Source: Streptococcus sanguinis | GTDB lineage: Bacteria > Bacillota > Bacilli > Lactobacillales > Streptococcaceae | Assembly (NCBI RefSeq): GCF_013343115.1 | Contig: NZ_CP054570.1 | Coordinates: forward strand, 248,001 to 312,000 | Direction: 5' to 3' | DNA length: 64,000 nucleotides | Shown here: piece by piece, positions 53,949-64,000 of the stretch | Numbering within the stretch: the first letter of the stretch is position 1 | Layout: every line of letters starts with the position of its first letter | Translations under genes and position numbers: made by a program | The notes under the pieces: model-generated | Told to the model about the DNA's origin: nothing | The model's database searches: none | Seen by the model: only the letters and a program-made list of their open reading frames with translations

Positions 53949-56090
53949 CTAGTCATCTCCACCGTTACCGGAAGATGAGTCGTTGTGGTTAGAAGAGCTA
54001 TTGTTTGAATCACCAGAATGCTCACTGGAAGCTGATGTGTCAGAGCTAGCTTCTGTACTGTAACTGCTATAGCTAGAATAGTTATAGTACTGCTGGTTAT
54101 TGTAGTAACGGTTATAGCCAGTACCACTGTTGAGGTAGACATAAGAGCCACTGCGGTAGAGACCATCTGGCATTTCCCAATCTTCTGAAGCAGAGCCATC
54201 TTGAGCTAGGTAAAGCATCATTTCGCGGTAGACATCTGTTGCTACCTTAACCCCGTCATCAAGGATTGGTGTCAGGCGGTTAGAGTAGCCGGTCCAAACA
54301 GCCATTGAATACTTAGGCGTGTAACCAACGAAGAGCTCGTCTGGTGTGACAATGCTAGAGTAGTAGTAAGGCTTGGTCAGTTTGGCTAATTCATCATCAG
54401 CATAGTTGGAGGTTCCGGTCTTACCGGCCTGATAAACCCCAGAGATAGCAGCGTTTGTACCTGTACCAGACTGCAAGACTGTTTTCATCATATCGGTCAT
54501 CATGTAGGCTGTCGTTTCCTTCATAGCCTTGGAACCATTGTTGGAGAAGGTCTTCTCTGTTCCGTCGCTGAAGACAACGCGATTGACATACTGAGGCTTG
54601 TAGTAAGTACCACCATTGGCAAAAGCAGCATAGGCAGCAGCCATTTTTTCACTGCTGGCTCCGTATTCGTTGCCGGATTTGCTGGTATTACTTGAAAAGG
54701 CATTAACATAGAACATTTCAGGATAGTTAATCCCAATACGATTTAGGAACTTGAGGGACTCATCCAAACCAACGGCTTCCAGCGTTTTCACGGCAGGAAC
54801 GTTACGGGATTCCTGAATAGCGTATTGAATCGTCATCCCGCCATAATATTTCTTATCCCAGTTGTAGACTGGTGTGCTGGAATACGGGAAATTATATGGA
54901 GCATCCGTGATAGGAGCAGCTGTCGAAGTATAGACTTCATTTTCCAGAGCTGGAGCATAATCGGTGATTGGCTTCATTGTTGAACCGAAATCACGGTTGG
55001 TTTCAACAGCTTGGTTGGTACCAAAGGATACGTTGGTAGATTGGTTACGAGAACCGAGCTGGGCAATGACTTTACCAGTTTGCACATCTATAACAGTGGA
55101 GGCAACCTGCATTTCGTCATCTGGATAAGCTACATAGTCTCCTGTGTTGTAAATATCCCAGAGTTTCTTTTGGGCATCAGTGTTGACATTTGTATAGACT
55201 TCCATACCAGTTGTCAGGACATTGTAGCCAGTCTCTTCTTCTACTTGTTCAATTACTTCCTTAAGATAATTGTCCATGTAAGCAGGATAGCTAGTGGAAG
55301 CTTTTAGGCTTTGAAGTCCATCGGTTACAGGAGTATTCTTAGCTTGTTCATACTGCTCATCTGTGATGTACTTGAGATCATGCATCTCACGAAGTACCAG
55401 ATTACGGCGGTTGGTTGCAGCCTCTGGATGGGTGTAAGGGTCGTATTGGTTAGGTGCCTGAGGCATACCTGCCAGCAGAGCCGTTTGGTGTAAGCTTAAG
55501 TCTTTTAGGTCCTTGCCATAGTAGCTTCGGGCTGCTGTCTGCATACCGTAGTTACTGTTGGACATGTAGACTTTATTGACATAATAGGTCAAGATTTGCT
55601 GCTTAGTTGCTTTACGCTCAAGCTGAGCAGCCAGCCAAGCTTCTTGGATTTTACGTGAAAGGGTCGCGTCCGAAGAAGAAGTTGAGAAATAAGACAGCTT
55701 AATCAACTGCTGGGTCAGAGTTGAACCACCTTGACGTCCTCCGCCACGGATGTTACTGATAAGGGCACCTGCAATCCGAATAAAGTCCACCCCGCGGTGG
55801 TTGAAGAAGCGATGGTCTTCGATGGCGACAATAGCGTTAACCAAATCCGTAGGTATTTCACTAGTTTCAGCATTGACCCGCTTTTCAGCGCCTAGGTCCG
55901 CAATCAAATTGTTATTGCTGTCAAAAATCTTACTGGATGTGGTCGCGATGAGGTCTTTTTCAGAAAGCTTAGGAGCCTTGACCGCATAGTAGGTAAATAC
56001 CAAACAGCCAATCACGAATCCAATCATAAGCAGGGTTATAAGTGCACTTGCAAGATATTTCAAAGCCTGCATAAGAGTTTGTTTATTCAT
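53949..56090 (-). CDS. pbp1A: Penicillin-binding protein 1A
   Basis: A 713-residue class A PBP. Membrane anchor at about 13-35, glycosyltransferase domain with [12 protein letters not shown] and [11 protein letters not shown], transpeptidase domain with STMK (GSTMKP), SRN (QESRNVP) and KTGTSNY. A C-terminal tail of about 60 residues is Ser/Asn/Tyr/Gly-rich. It polymerises and cross-links peripheral peptidoglycan. It overlaps recU by eight bases, the usual recU-pbp1A operon. Confidence 0.96.
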   Translation of the reverse strand: MNKQTLMQALKYLASALITLLMIGFVIGCLVFTYYAVKAPKLSEKDLIATTSSKIFDSNNNLIADLGAEKRVNAETSEIPTDLVNAIVAIEDHRFFNHRGVDFIRIAGALISNIRGGGRQGGSTLTQQLIKLSYFSTSSSDATLSRKIQEAWLAAQLERKATKQQILTYYVNKVYMSNSNYGMQTAARSYYGKDLKDLSLHQTALLAGMPQAPNQYDPYTHPEAATNRRNLVLREMHDLKYITDEQYEQAKNTPVTDGLQSLKASTSYPAYMDNYLKEVIEQVEEETGYNVLTTGMEVYTNVNTDAQKKLWDIYNTGDYVAYPDDEMQVASTVIDVQTGKVIAQLGSRNQSTNVSFGTNQAVETNRDFGSTMKPITDYAPALENEVYTSTAAPITDAPYNFPYSSTPVYNWDKKYYGGMTIQYAIQESRNVPAVKTLEAVGLDESLKFLNRIGINYPEMFYVNAFSSNTSKSGNEYGASSEKMAAAYAAFANGGTYYKPQYVNRVVFSDGTEKTFSNNGSKAMKETTAYMMTDMMKTVLQSGTGTNAAISGVYQAGKTGTSNYADDELAKLTKPYYYSSIVTPDELFVGYTPKYSMAVWTGYSNRLTPILDDGVKVATDVYREMMLYLAQDGSASEDWEMPDGLYRSGSYVYLNSGTGYNRYYNNQQYYNYSSYSSYSTEASSDTSASSEHSGDSNNSSSNHNDSSSGNGGDD

Positions 56091-56685
56091 TTATAATACC
56101 ACCTAGTAGTTTTTGTTCGATAATTTCAAGATAAGGGATGCTGGGAAGTTGCTGCATTTCAATCGGATAACCATGCTCTTGAATGTAGGTTAAGGGCATG
56201 GACTTCCCTCCCTTGTCAATCTTGTAAAACTCAATTAAATAAGAAGCGGGAAGCAGGTAAGTCTCCCTTAAGCTGGAAAAATGCAGTAAGACAAAGCAGA
56301 TGCCCTTTTGCTCAAGGACAGCCTCCATGTGCTCAATCTGATGCGAATGAAAATTTTTCATGGGCATCGATTTTTTCTGTCGGGTTTCCTTGGCTTCAAA
56401 GTCAATATAATGGCCCTTGTAGACACCAGAATAGTCTGTTGTGGAAGCTTGCCGAAAGTAAGCCTCTACAATCTTGGCTCGGCTACGGTGCGGATAATCA
56501 ACCTTGACAATCTGAATGGGGGTGGGCTTTTTATGGATGACAGCGAGTCCTCTGCTTAGATAGTAGTTGTTAGATTCGTTGATCATCTTTTCAAAAGACA
56601 TCCCACGATTGGCAAAGTTAACAATGCCGGGAACAGGCCTGTTGATACTGCTTTTTGTCTTTAGCTTATGCGGATAGTTGACCAT
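56083..56685 (-). CDS. recU: Holliday junction resolvase RecU
   Basis: A 200-residue nuclease that cuts recombination junctions and helps chromosome segregation. N-terminal [17 protein letters not shown], catalytic region [15 protein letters not shown] and HQIEHM are typical. It heads the recU-pbp1A operon, divergent from the YpsA-like gene. Confidence 0.95.
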   Translation of the reverse strand: MVNYPHKLKTKSSINRPVPGIVNFANRGMSFEKMINESNNYYLSRGLAVIHKKPTPIQIVKVDYPHRSRAKIVEAYFRQASTTDYSGVYKGHYIDFEAKETRQKKSMPMKNFHSHQIEHMEAVLEQKGICFVLLHFSSLRETYLLPASYLIEFYKIDKGGKSMPLTYIQEHGYPIEMQQLPSIPYLEIIEQKLLGGIINE

Positions 56686-56752
56686 AAAACTCCTTATTGG
56701 TACAATAGCATCACTCTATTATACCACAAAAAACTTTTTTAAGGGAGAATAA

Positions 56753-57280
56753 ATGACCAGTCTACTAATAACAGGCTACAAAGCCTTTGAAATCGGCATT
56801 TCGACGGAAAAAGATATGAGAATAAAAATTATAAAAGAAGCCGCTAAGAGGGACTTAATCCGTTTTTTGGAAGATGGAGTAGATTGGCTGGTTTTTATGG
56901 GCAATCTGGGCTTCGAGTCTTGGGTTTTGGATTTAGCTAATGAATTGAAAAAAGACTATGAATTTCAGACGGCAACCATCTTTCTCTTTGAGAATCAAGG
57001 TGAAAATTGGAACGAAGCCAATCAAGCAAAATTAGCTGCTTTTAAGCAAACCGATTTTGTCAAGTATGCTTATCCGACCTATCAAAATCCCAGTCAGTTT
57101 CGTGATTACAATCAATTTATCATTCAAAATACAGATGGCGCTTACCTCTTTTACGATGAAGAACAGGAGACAAAATTGAAATATCTTTACCAAGAAATGA
57201 AAAAACAAGAACAATATTTTATCAAAAAATTAACATTTGATGACCTGAATGAAGTGGCTGAAAATTTTTCGGGAAATTAG
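56753..57280 (+). CDS. DUF1273/SLOG-family protein (YpsA-like)
   Basis: A 175-residue Rossmann-like protein ([16 protein letters not shown], then [19 protein letters not shown]) of the YpsA branch of the SLOG superfamily, thought to bind nucleotides or ADP-ribose-like ligands. Bacillus and Staphylococcus YpsA affect cell division; its place next to gpsB fits. Confidence 0.9.
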   Translation: MTSLLITGYKAFEIGISTEKDMRIKIIKEAAKRDLIRFLEDGVDWLVFMGNLGFESWVLDLANELKKDYEFQTATIFLFENQGENWNEANQAKLAAFKQTDFVKYAYPTYQNPSQFRDYNQFIIQNTDGAYLFYDEEQETKLKYLYQEMKKQEQYFIKKLTFDDLNEVAENFSGN

Positions 57281-57351
57281 ATGATAAATCTTGATTTTTA
57301 TTAGGCATTTTGTTTATAATTGAATATGATAAACTAGATTGGAGAGAGAAG

Positions 57352-57714
57352 ATGGCAAGTATTATTTTTACAGCAAAAGATATTTTTGATCAGGATTTTA
57401 AACGCGAAGTACGCGGCTATAGTAAGTCCGAAGTGGATGAGTTTTTGGATGATATTATCAAGGATTATGAGACTTATGCAGCCTTGGTAAAGGAGCTGCG
57501 TGAGGAAAATCGCCGTCTCAAGGAAGAGTTGGCTGCGAAGCCAGTTGAAAAAGCACCAGTTCAGCCAACTCAGCCTGTCCAATCAACACAAGCGACTCAG
57601 TCAACTGCAGAAAGCTTCCCTCAGATGACTTCTGCGACTAATTTTGATATCTTGAAGCGCTTGAACCGTCTTGAAAAGGAAGTATTCGGAAAACAAATTC
57701 TGGATCGTGAATAA
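57352..57714 (+). CDS. gpsB: Cell division regulator GpsB
   Basis: A 120-residue DivIVA-like coiled-coil protein ([34 protein letters not shown]), a Gln/Thr/Pro-rich linker and a C-terminal helical part ([15 protein letters not shown]). It balances septal and peripheral wall synthesis by binding PBPs. The ATG at 57352 has GGAGAGA upstream; an ATG at 57310 adds 14 odd residues. Confidence 0.95.
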   Translation: MASIIFTAKDIFDQDFKREVRGYSKSEVDEFLDDIIKDYETYAALVKELREENRRLKEELAAKPVEKAPVQPTQPVQSTQATQSTAESFPQMTSATNFDILKRLNRLEKEVFGKQILDRE

Positions 57715-57731
57715 TGGTTCTTTTTAGAACA

Positions 57732-58113
57732 GTGCAATTTTTGGATAATCGCGTGGAAATTTTAGATTTTCATGAGGAAAGTCCATGCTAGCACTGGCTG
57801 TGATGCCGGTAGTGTTTGTGCTAGGCGAAGAAATAAGCCTAGGGACGGATTTTTCCGTTACGGCGACTGAAAGGGCTAAGTCTTTGGATATGTCTGATTA
57901 GGTCTGAAAGTGCCACAGTGACGTAGTTCTTCTGGAAACAGAAGAAGTGGAACGCGGTAAACCCCTCAAGCTAGCAACCCAAACTTTGGTCGGGGCATGG
58001 AGTGCGTGGAAGCGAACATAGCACTCTGACTGGAAACAGTAGACAGATGATTATCGAAGGAAATGGTACCTAGTCATTTCCGGAACAAAACATGGCTTAC
58101 AGAAAATTGCATA
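57732..58113 (+). ncRNA. rnpB: RNase P RNA (bacterial type B)
   Basis: The ends pair (TGCAATTTT near 57733 with AAAATTGCA near 58111), and the conserved core GAGGAAAGTCCATGCTAGCA, GAAAGGGCTAAG, GTGCCACAGTGACG and GAACGCGGTAAACCCC are all present. About 380 nt, type B architecture. It is the ribozyme of tRNA 5' processing and lies in the usual streptococcal place after gpsB. Confidence 0.95.
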
Positions 58114-58297
58114 TAGGCTGAGGCTGGGACGGCAAGTCCTGTCCTCTTTAAATTTTATAATAGAATAGCAAGAGAGTGGCTGAGCGCTCTATTCTCTGCC
58201 AAGTTCAACTAGCTGTTGCTTCATCTGCCTGATGGGCATTTCAAGTAATGAGTTAATTGACAAATTGCAGTGAAACCTTCTCAGCCCAAAATCTAAA

Positions 58298-58357
58298 AAG
58301 GGAGAGTGAGGAAAATCGATGTGACGAAATCACGATTTTTGTCTCACTCCCTTTGTT
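58298..58357 (+). terminator. Long hairpin terminator before the THUMP methyltransferase gene
   Basis: AAAGGGAG.GTGAG..AAATCG pairs with CGATTT..CTCAC.CTCCCTTT, then TTTGTTTGT. The stretch 58114-58297 has no coding frame; see findings for a possible small RNA. Confidence 0.7.
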
Positions 58358-58389
58358 TGTATAGATTGGAATCCATTTAAAAAGCCAAG

Positions 58390-59544
58390 ATGAAAGAAAA
58401 ATTTAATTTAATTGCGACCGCAGCGGCAGGGCTAGAAGCTGTCGTCGGCCGTGAAATCAGAGAGCTGGGGCTTGATTGTCAGGTTGAAAACGGTCGGATT
58501 CGCTTTGAGGGTGATGTCAGTACCATTATTCAAACCAATCTCTGGTTGCGCGCGGCCGATCGGATTAAGATTGTAGTTGGCAGTTTTCCAGCTAAGACTT
58601 TTGAAGAGCTCTTTCAGGGAGTTTTTGCTCTGGATTGGGAGAATTATCTACCGCTGGGAGCTAAATTTCCTATTGCCAAGGCTAAATGCGTCAAGTCAAA
58701 ACTTCACAATGAGCCCAGTGTTCAGGCTATTTCTAAAAAGGCAGTTGTCAAGAAGCTGCAGAAGCATTATGCACGTCCGGAAGGGGTTCCTTTGCAGGAA
58801 AATGGAGCTGAGTTTAGGATAGAGGTTTCTATTCTAAAAGATGTAGCGACGGTCATGATTGATACAACAGGGTCTAGCCTCTTCAAACGTGGCTATCGGG
58901 CTGAGAAAGGTGGCGCACCGATCAAGGAAAATATGGCAGCGGCCATTTTACTCCTGTCCAATTGGTATCCAGATAAGCCTTTGATAGACCCGACTTGCGG
59001 CTCTGGTACTTTTTGTATCGAAGCTGCTATGATTGGGATGAAGATGGCGCCGGGACTCCATCGTTCTTTTGCCTTTGAAGACTGGAATTGGGTGGATAAA
59101 GATCTGGTAGCACAGGCTCGCTCGACTGCACTCAGTCAGATTGATCAGACCATTCAGCTGGATATTTCTGGCTCGGATATCGATGGCCGTATGGTAGAAC
59201 TAGCTCGAAAAAACGCTGAGCAAGCAGGAGTTGCAGAGCAGATTCGCTTCAAGCAGATGCGTCTGCAGGATTTGCATACAGATAAGATTAATGGTGTGAT
59301 TATCTCTAATCCGCCATATGGGGAGCGCCTCCTAGATGATGAGGCTGTGACTCGTCTTTATCAGGAAATGGGAGAAACCTTTGCTCCGCTCAAAACCTGG
59401 AGCAAGTTTATCCTGACTAGCGATGAAGCTTTTGAAAGCAAATATGGCAGTCAGGCCGATAAAAAACGCAAACTTTATAATGGAACTTTAAAAGTTGATT
59501 TATATCAGTATTTTGGCCAGCGGGTCAAACGTCAGTTAGATTAG
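58390..59544 (+). CDS. THUMP-domain rRNA methyltransferase (RlmL/YpsC-like)
   Basis: A 384-residue SAM-dependent enzyme: THUMP RNA-binding domain in the first 160 residues, then a Rossmann methyltransferase with DPTCGSGTFCIEAA and the catalytic NPPYGERL motif, typical of guanine-N2 methylation of 23S rRNA. It is the N-terminal half of the E. coli RlmKL fusion. Lies 12 bases before mapZ. Confidence 0.92.
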   Translation: MKEKFNLIATAAAGLEAVVGREIRELGLDCQVENGRIRFEGDVSTIIQTNLWLRAADRIKIVVGSFPAKTFEELFQGVFALDWENYLPLGAKFPIAKAKCVKSKLHNEPSVQAISKKAVVKKLQKHYARPEGVPLQENGAEFRIEVSILKDVATVMIDTTGSSLFKRGYRAEKGGAPIKENMAAAILLLSNWYPDKPLIDPTCGSGTFCIEAAMIGMKMAPGLHRSFAFEDWNWVDKDLVAQARSTALSQIDQTIQLDISGSDIDGRMVELARKNAEQAGVAEQIRFKQMRLQDLHTDKINGVIISNPPYGERLLDDEAVTRLYQEMGETFAPLKTWSKFILTSDEAFESKYGSQADKKRKLYNGTLKVDLYQYFGQRVKRQLD

Positions 59545-59556
59545 AAAGGATTTGCC

Positions 59557-61008
59557 GTGACGAAAGAAGAAAACTACTCACCGGAAGAAGAAAAGAAAGA
59601 GTCTGTCCTTGATTTTGAAGAGGCCAAGGAAATGACAGTCGGACAAGCTACTCGTAAGAAAGAGGAGCTGGAAGCCGGTGTGAATGAAAGCGACAATGTG
59701 CTGGATAAGTATATCAAGCAGCACCGTCAGGAAATCGAAGCAGGAAAATTTGAAACCCAGAAAATCAGAAAGCTGCAGGAGCAGGAAGCGGCTCAAGCTG
59801 AGCAAGCCTCTTCTGATTTGACCGACTTCATCAAAGAAAGACGGCAAGAGGTTGAAAGTGAACAGGAGACTCTAGTAACTCAGTCGACAGGCACTGAGAC
59901 AGCAAGTGAGCCAGAAGCAGCTCCAAACCCCTTAGGTTCTCGCAGTCAACGCTCAGAGCAGGAAGATGCGGTTCCCGCTGCTCCCGTTCAAAAGACATCT
60001 TACGGTCCTATTCCGGAGCCGCTTGATGAGAAGGAATTACAGGTTCCTAAGGCACCTTTCTACAAGAAAAAAGCTTTCCTTTATCCAGTTTTAGGACTTT
60101 TCGGGATTGCTGTAGCGGGCACAGGGCTTTACTTTGCTCTGGGGCATAATTGGGGCCACAAGACCGTTACAAGCTCAAGCTCTTCAACATCGCAGTCCAG
60201 CAAAAAGAGCTCGTCTTCGTCTAGCTCTGATAATACTGCCAAGGATCTGAAGTCCTTTAATGATGAGTATGCTGCATTTTTCACAGATAGCAATCAGACA
60301 GCTGTCAAAAACAGTAAATTCGGCGACTTGGAAAAATTAAAAACCTTACTTGAAAAGCTAAAAGGCAGCAAAGACTATGATGCAGCCAAGAGCAAGTATG
60401 ATTCCCTAGTGAAACAAATTTCAGCTATTCAAAGTGTCAATTCGCAGTTTGACGGCGGAGCTATCACTGACGGCGTCTTGAACAAGGAAGCCAAGGCTAA
60501 TACAAATGCGACCTTCTCAGATGTATCAAGTGGCAATGCTAAGCTCGATGAAGTTCTAAAGGCAGCGATTGCCCAAGGACGTAGTCAACAAGTACCAACA
60601 CCAGCGCCTGCTACTGATCAGGGAGGCACCGGTGCAAGTACAAGTGGTGGTTCAAGTGCATCTGGTTCAGGGGCTTCCAGCTCTTACTCTGGCTATGGTC
60701 TTCCTAGCAACGGAGTAAATCTGCAGAGAGATCTCAGTCGAGTCCCTTATAACCAAGCGGCTATTGATGACGTCAACAATCCAGCTTGGACATTCAACCC
60801 TGGCGTTCTGGAGAAAATTTTGCAAACTTCTCGTGAGCGTGGTTATATTTCTGGTGATAACTATATCCTGGAACGCGTCAATATTATTAAAGGAAACGGC
60901 TACTATAACCTCTTCAAGCCAGACGGCACCTACCTCTTCAGTATCAACTGTAAGACTGGCTACTTCGTCGGAAATGGTCCGGGTCATGCTGACTCACTTG
61001 ATTTCTAG
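59557..61008 (+). CDS. mapZ: Mid-cell-anchored protein Z (MapZ/LocZ)
   Basis: A 483-residue bitopic protein that marks the division site and positions FtsZ in streptococci. Cytoplasmic N-terminus with the FtsZ-binding VLDFEEAKEMTVGQATRKKEE region, a membrane segment at about 173-195 (FLYPVLGLFGIAVAGTGLYFALG), a Ser-rich linker, and extracellular domains ending in NCKTGYFVGNGPGHADSLDF, thought to bind peptidoglycan. Start is a GTG after AAAGGATT. Ser/Gly-rich low complexity at about 350-375. Confidence 0.94.
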   Translation: MTKEENYSPEEEKKESVLDFEEAKEMTVGQATRKKEELEAGVNESDNVLDKYIKQHRQEIEAGKFETQKIRKLQEQEAAQAEQASSDLTDFIKERRQEVESEQETLVTQSTGTETASEPEAAPNPLGSRSQRSEQEDAVPAAPVQKTSYGPIPEPLDEKELQVPKAPFYKKKAFLYPVLGLFGIAVAGTGLYFALGHNWGHKTVTSSSSSTSQSSKKSSSSSSSDNTAKDLKSFNDEYAAFFTDSNQTAVKNSKFGDLEKLKTLLEKLKGSKDYDAAKSKYDSLVKQISAIQSVNSQFDGGAITDGVLNKEAKANTNATFSDVSSGNAKLDEVLKAAIAQGRSQQVPTPAPATDQGGTGASTSGGSSASGSGASSSYSGYGLPSNGVNLQRDLSRVPYNQAAIDDVNNPAWTFNPGVLEKILQTSRERGYISGDNYILERVNIIKGNGYYNLFKPDGTYLFSINCKTGYFVGNGPGHADSLDF

Positions 61009-61037
61009 TTTGTTGATGAATTTCATTATATATGCAC

Positions 61038-61067
61038 AAAAAAAGTTCTCGATTTCGAGAACTTTTT
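61038..61067. terminator. Bidirectional terminator between mapZ and luxS
   Basis: AAAAAGTTCTCG/CGAGAACTTTTT perfect stem with ATTT loop. Confidence 0.9.
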
Positions 61068-61073
61068 ATTGTT

Positions 61074-61556
61074 TTAAATCACATGGCGTTCAAAGGCATC
61101 ATCTGAGATTCCTTGGCTGAGAATAAGTTTAGCCCATTCTTTGGCTGAGAAGAGGCTGTGATCCTTGTAGTTTCCGCAGGATTCAATGGTTGTTCCAGGG
61201 ACATCTTCCCAGCTAGTTGACTCAGCGATTTCTTCCAGACAGGATTTGATGACCTGAGCAATCTGGCTGGAGCTGTGTTGGCCCCACATAATCATATGAA
61301 AACCAGTACGGCAGCCAAAAGGCGAGCAGTCAATCATACCATCAATGCGCTTGCGAATCAGCATAGCCAGCAAATGCTCGATGGTATGCAGGCCAGCAGT
61401 CGGAATGGAATCTTCATTAGGCTGAACCAGACGGATATCAAAATTGGAAATGATATCGCCTTTAGGGCCAGTTTCCTCTCCGATGAGGCGAACGTAAGGC
61501 GCTTTGACGATGGTGTGATCCAGCTCAAAGCTTTCAACGATAACTTCTTTAGACAT
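61074..61556 (-). CDS. luxS: S-ribosylhomocysteine lyase LuxS
   Basis: A 160-residue iron/zinc enzyme that splits S-ribosylhomocysteine into homocysteine and DPD, the AI-2 precursor. Metal motif [18 protein letters not shown] with the catalytic Cys, and the C-terminal metal Cys in SCGNYKDHS. Leftward; an extended -10 TGCTATAAT (hexamer 61671-61676) leaves a leader of about 105 bases. Confidence 0.96.
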   Translation of the reverse strand: MSKEVIVESFELDHTIVKAPYVRLIGEETGPKGDIISNFDIRLVQPNEDSIPTAGLHTIEHLLAMLIRKRIDGMIDCSPFGCRTGFHMIMWGQHSSSQIAQVIKSCLEEIAESTSWEDVPGTTIESCGNYKDHSLFSAKEWAKLILSQGISDDAFERHVI

Positions 61557-61920
61557 GGTTTCTCCTTTACAATGTAGCGAGTGCGAGAAGGTTTTTCTAG
61601 TGAGATCAAGCCATAAGTTTGTCTTGTTAGGTAAGAAAAAGCCCGTCTCATTGACACCTTTTCTTCTCTGATTATAGCATAAAAATTTTTTATTTGGGAA
61701 TAAAGTTTACATCTTAGGAAAATGAAAAAATTGAACAATCTTGCTTATGGTTTGAGAAAGTTTTGGTACTCAGGCTTCTACAAACTTTGAAGATTTTGTC
61801 TCTAAAAAATGGACAAAAGCTTTCTTGTTTTTCAAAAAATAGGTTTGTGAATTTTTTAGATTTGTGATAGAATAGTATGGAATTTTGAATTCAACAATTA
61901 AATAGATTTGGAGTAAAAAC

Positions 61921-63534
61921 ATGGACCTATTTCCTATAATTATGTCTGTTTTTGCTGCCATCATTGGTTTAGTGATTGGATATGTAAGTGTCTCAGCTAA
62001 GATGAAATCATCTAAAGAAGCTGCAGAGCTTACTCTTTTAAATGCTGAACAAGAAGCAACCAATTTACGCGGACAAGCTGAACGCGAAGCTGATTTGATT
62101 GTCAAAGAAGCCAAGCGAGAAACAAGTTCGCTTAAAAAAGAAGCACTTTTGGAGGCAAAAGAAGAAGCCAGAAAATATCGTGAACAAGTTGATGCAGAAT
62201 TTAAGTCTGAACGTCAAGAGTTAAAACAAATCGAAAGCCGCTTGACAGAGCGCGCTTCTACCCTTGACCGCAAAGACGATAATTTAAGCAACAAAGAAAA
62301 GGCTTTGGAGCAAAAAGAACAAAGTCTCTCAGATAAATCTAAACACATTGATGCGCGTGAAGAACAAGTAGCGGAACTTGAAAAGCAGAAGGCAGCAGAG
62401 CTGGAGCGAGTTGCTTCGCTATCACAGACAGAAGCGCGTGATATTATTTTGACGCAGACCGAGGACAAGCTTTCTAAAGAGATTGCGACTAGGATTCGGG
62501 ATGCGGAGCAAGATATCAAAGAGCGGTCTGACAAGGTTGCGAAGAATATCTTGGTCCAAGCTATGCAGCGTATTGCCGGTGATTATGTCGCTGAGCAAAC
62601 CAACTCAACGGTGCATCTTCCAGATGACAGTATGAAGGGTCGGATTATTGGCCGGGAAGGTCGCAATATCCGAACTTTTGAAAGTCTGACTGGTATTGAT
62701 GTCATCATTGATGATACGCCTGAAGTGGTCACTCTCTCAGGTTTTGATCCGATTCGCCGCGAGATTGCTCGTATGACTATGGAAGCACTCTTGAAAGACG
62801 GCCGTATTCACCCAGCTCGCATCGAGGAGTTGGTTGAGAAGAACCGTCTGGAAATTGACAATCGTATCCGTGAGTACGGAGAGGCCGCAGCTTATGAAAT
62901 CGGAGCTCCTAACCTGCATCCTGATTTGATGAAGATCATGGGGCGCTTGCAGTTCCGAACTTCTTATGGTCAGAACGTCCTTCGGCACTCTATTGAGGTG
63001 GCCAAGCTTTCCGGTATCATCGCTGCTGAGCTGGGTGAAAATGCCAATTTAGCCCGCCGTGCTGGATTTCTCCATGATATTGGTAAGTCTATTGACCGTG
63101 AGGTTGAAGGCAGCCACGTGGAAATTGGAACAGAACTGGCTCGTAAGTACAAGGAGCATCCAGTCGTTGTTAATACCATTGCCAGCCACCACGGGGATGT
63201 GGAAGCAGAAAGTGTCATTGCCGTTATCGTAGCTGCAGCAGACGCTCTCAGTGCCGCTCGGCCAGGTGCCCGCAGTGAATCTCTGGAAAGCTATATCAAG
63301 CGTCTCCAAGATTTGGAAGAAATCGCTAATAGCTTCAAGGGTGTCAAGAACAGCTTTGCTTTACAAGCCGGCCGGGAAATCCGGATTATGGTTCAGCCTG
63401 ACAAGATTAAGGATGACAAGATTACGATTTTGGCGCACGATGTGCGTGAAAAGATCGAAAACAACTTGGAATATCCGGGCAATATCAAGGTAACGGTTAT
63501 CCGTGAGATGCGGGCCGTTGATTACGCAAAATAA
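61921..63534 (+). CDS. rny: Ribonuclease Y
   Basis: A 537-residue membrane-anchored endoribonuclease that starts mRNA decay. N-terminal membrane segment (about 5-25), a long coiled coil to about 200, KH domain ([13 protein letters not shown]) and HD domain ([15 protein letters not shown]). The promoter TTGTGA, 17 bases, TAGAAT lies just upstream. The 363 bases between luxS and rny hold only the two divergent promoters and leaders. Confidence 0.96.
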   Translation: MDLFPIIMSVFAAIIGLVIGYVSVSAKMKSSKEAAELTLLNAEQEATNLRGQAEREADLIVKEAKRETSSLKKEALLEAKEEARKYREQVDAEFKSERQELKQIESRLTERASTLDRKDDNLSNKEKALEQKEQSLSDKSKHIDAREEQVAELEKQKAAELERVASLSQTEARDIILTQTEDKLSKEIATRIRDAEQDIKERSDKVAKNILVQAMQRIAGDYVAEQTNSTVHLPDDSMKGRIIGREGRNIRTFESLTGIDVIIDDTPEVVTLSGFDPIRREIARMTMEALLKDGRIHPARIEELVEKNRLEIDNRIREYGEAAAYEIGAPNLHPDLMKIMGRLQFRTSYGQNVLRHSIEVAKLSGIIAAELGENANLARRAGFLHDIGKSIDREVEGSHVEIGTELARKYKEHPVVVNTIASHHGDVEAESVIAVIVAAADALSAARPGARSESLESYIKRLQDLEEIANSFKGVKNSFALQAGREIRIMVQPDKIKDDKITILAHDVREKIENNLEYPGNIKVTVIREMRAVDYAK

Positions 63535-63543
63535 AGAAGAAAT

Positions 63544-63569
63544 GCAGTCTGGTAACAGATTGCTTTTTT
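63544..63569 (+). terminator. Terminator after rny
   Basis: GCAGTCTG/CAGATTGC hairpin followed by TTTTTT. Confidence 0.75.
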
Positions 63570-63701
63570 CTTGAATGTTCTGCTGGTCTATTTTATTTTC
63601 CGTATGATTACTTGCTTTTTTTCTATTTTCTCAAAACTCTAGACACATACATTTCTTCCTATCCTCTTGAAATATCAGTCTAATTTTGTTACACTAGATA
63701 G

Positions 63702-64000
<299 letters not shown>

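Noticed and set aside
61770..62114. Leftward 114-codon frame at the rny start
   Set aside because: Mostly antisense to rny, with no ribosome binding site and no family features.

Overview
The window reads as a chromosome segment of an oral Streptococcus, closest in gene content to Streptococcus sanguinis/gordonii. The evidence is the low-GC, densely packed layout, extended -10 promoters, and streptococcal-only genes: mapZ, ccrZ, a brpA-type LCP gene, and rsmH-ftsL-pbp2X-mraY without the rest of the dcw cluster. A FokI-like restriction-modification pair also matches, in protein lengths (602 and 653 aa) and tail-to-tail order, what I remember of the StsI system of S. sanguis. Species is an inference; no search was run.

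Layout. 1-2829: leftward manL (cut by the window edge), adhP and a Cof-type phosphatase. 2953-10134: DUF1361 protein, NCS2 purine permease, tsaE-GNAT-brpA, then hit and a small coiled-coil gene (leftward) opposite ecsAB. 10185-17551: ccrZ-trmB, then the rimP-nusA-ylxR-ylxQ-infB-rbfA translation/transcription operon. 17554-20682: nagA behind an 18-G tract, a small membrane protein, an aldo-keto reductase and a GNAT. 20970-23509: an AT-rich insertion (MazG-like gene plus GIY-YIG/DUF2075 helicase-like gene) beside the tail of a destroyed hsdM. 23768-28288: a large secreted subtilisin-like protease. 28400-32797: a T-box, an unusual HExxH gene lodged between it and glyQS, then a DUF896 gene. 32858-40079: an accessory block with an XRE/DUF3278 operon, a broken winged-helix gene, a FokI/StsI-like endonuclease and methyltransferase, decayed coding remnants and a dead IS1595 transposase. 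40295-64000: core genes for the cell wall (ftsL, pbp2X, mraY, pbp1A), division (gpsB, mapZ), a DEAD helicase, a probable cystine importer with trxB, NAD salvage (pncB-nadE), pepC, recU, rnpB, an rRNA methyltransferase, luxS, rny and the start of gmk.

How it works together. Much of the window is growth housekeeping: translation factors, wall synthesis and Z-ring placement (MapZ, GpsB, CcrZ, PBP2X, PBP1A). Sugar use is represented by manL, which shows two cre-like sites and a perfect CiaR box, and by nagA, which shows a palindromic NagR-like operator and a poly-G leader. Two accessory blocks carry DNA-defence functions: the MazG/GIY-YIG-DUF2075 pair, which I regard as the best candidate for a poorly described system, and the StsI-like R-M system. 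Both sit next to wreckage of earlier elements, which suggests repeated turnover at these sites.
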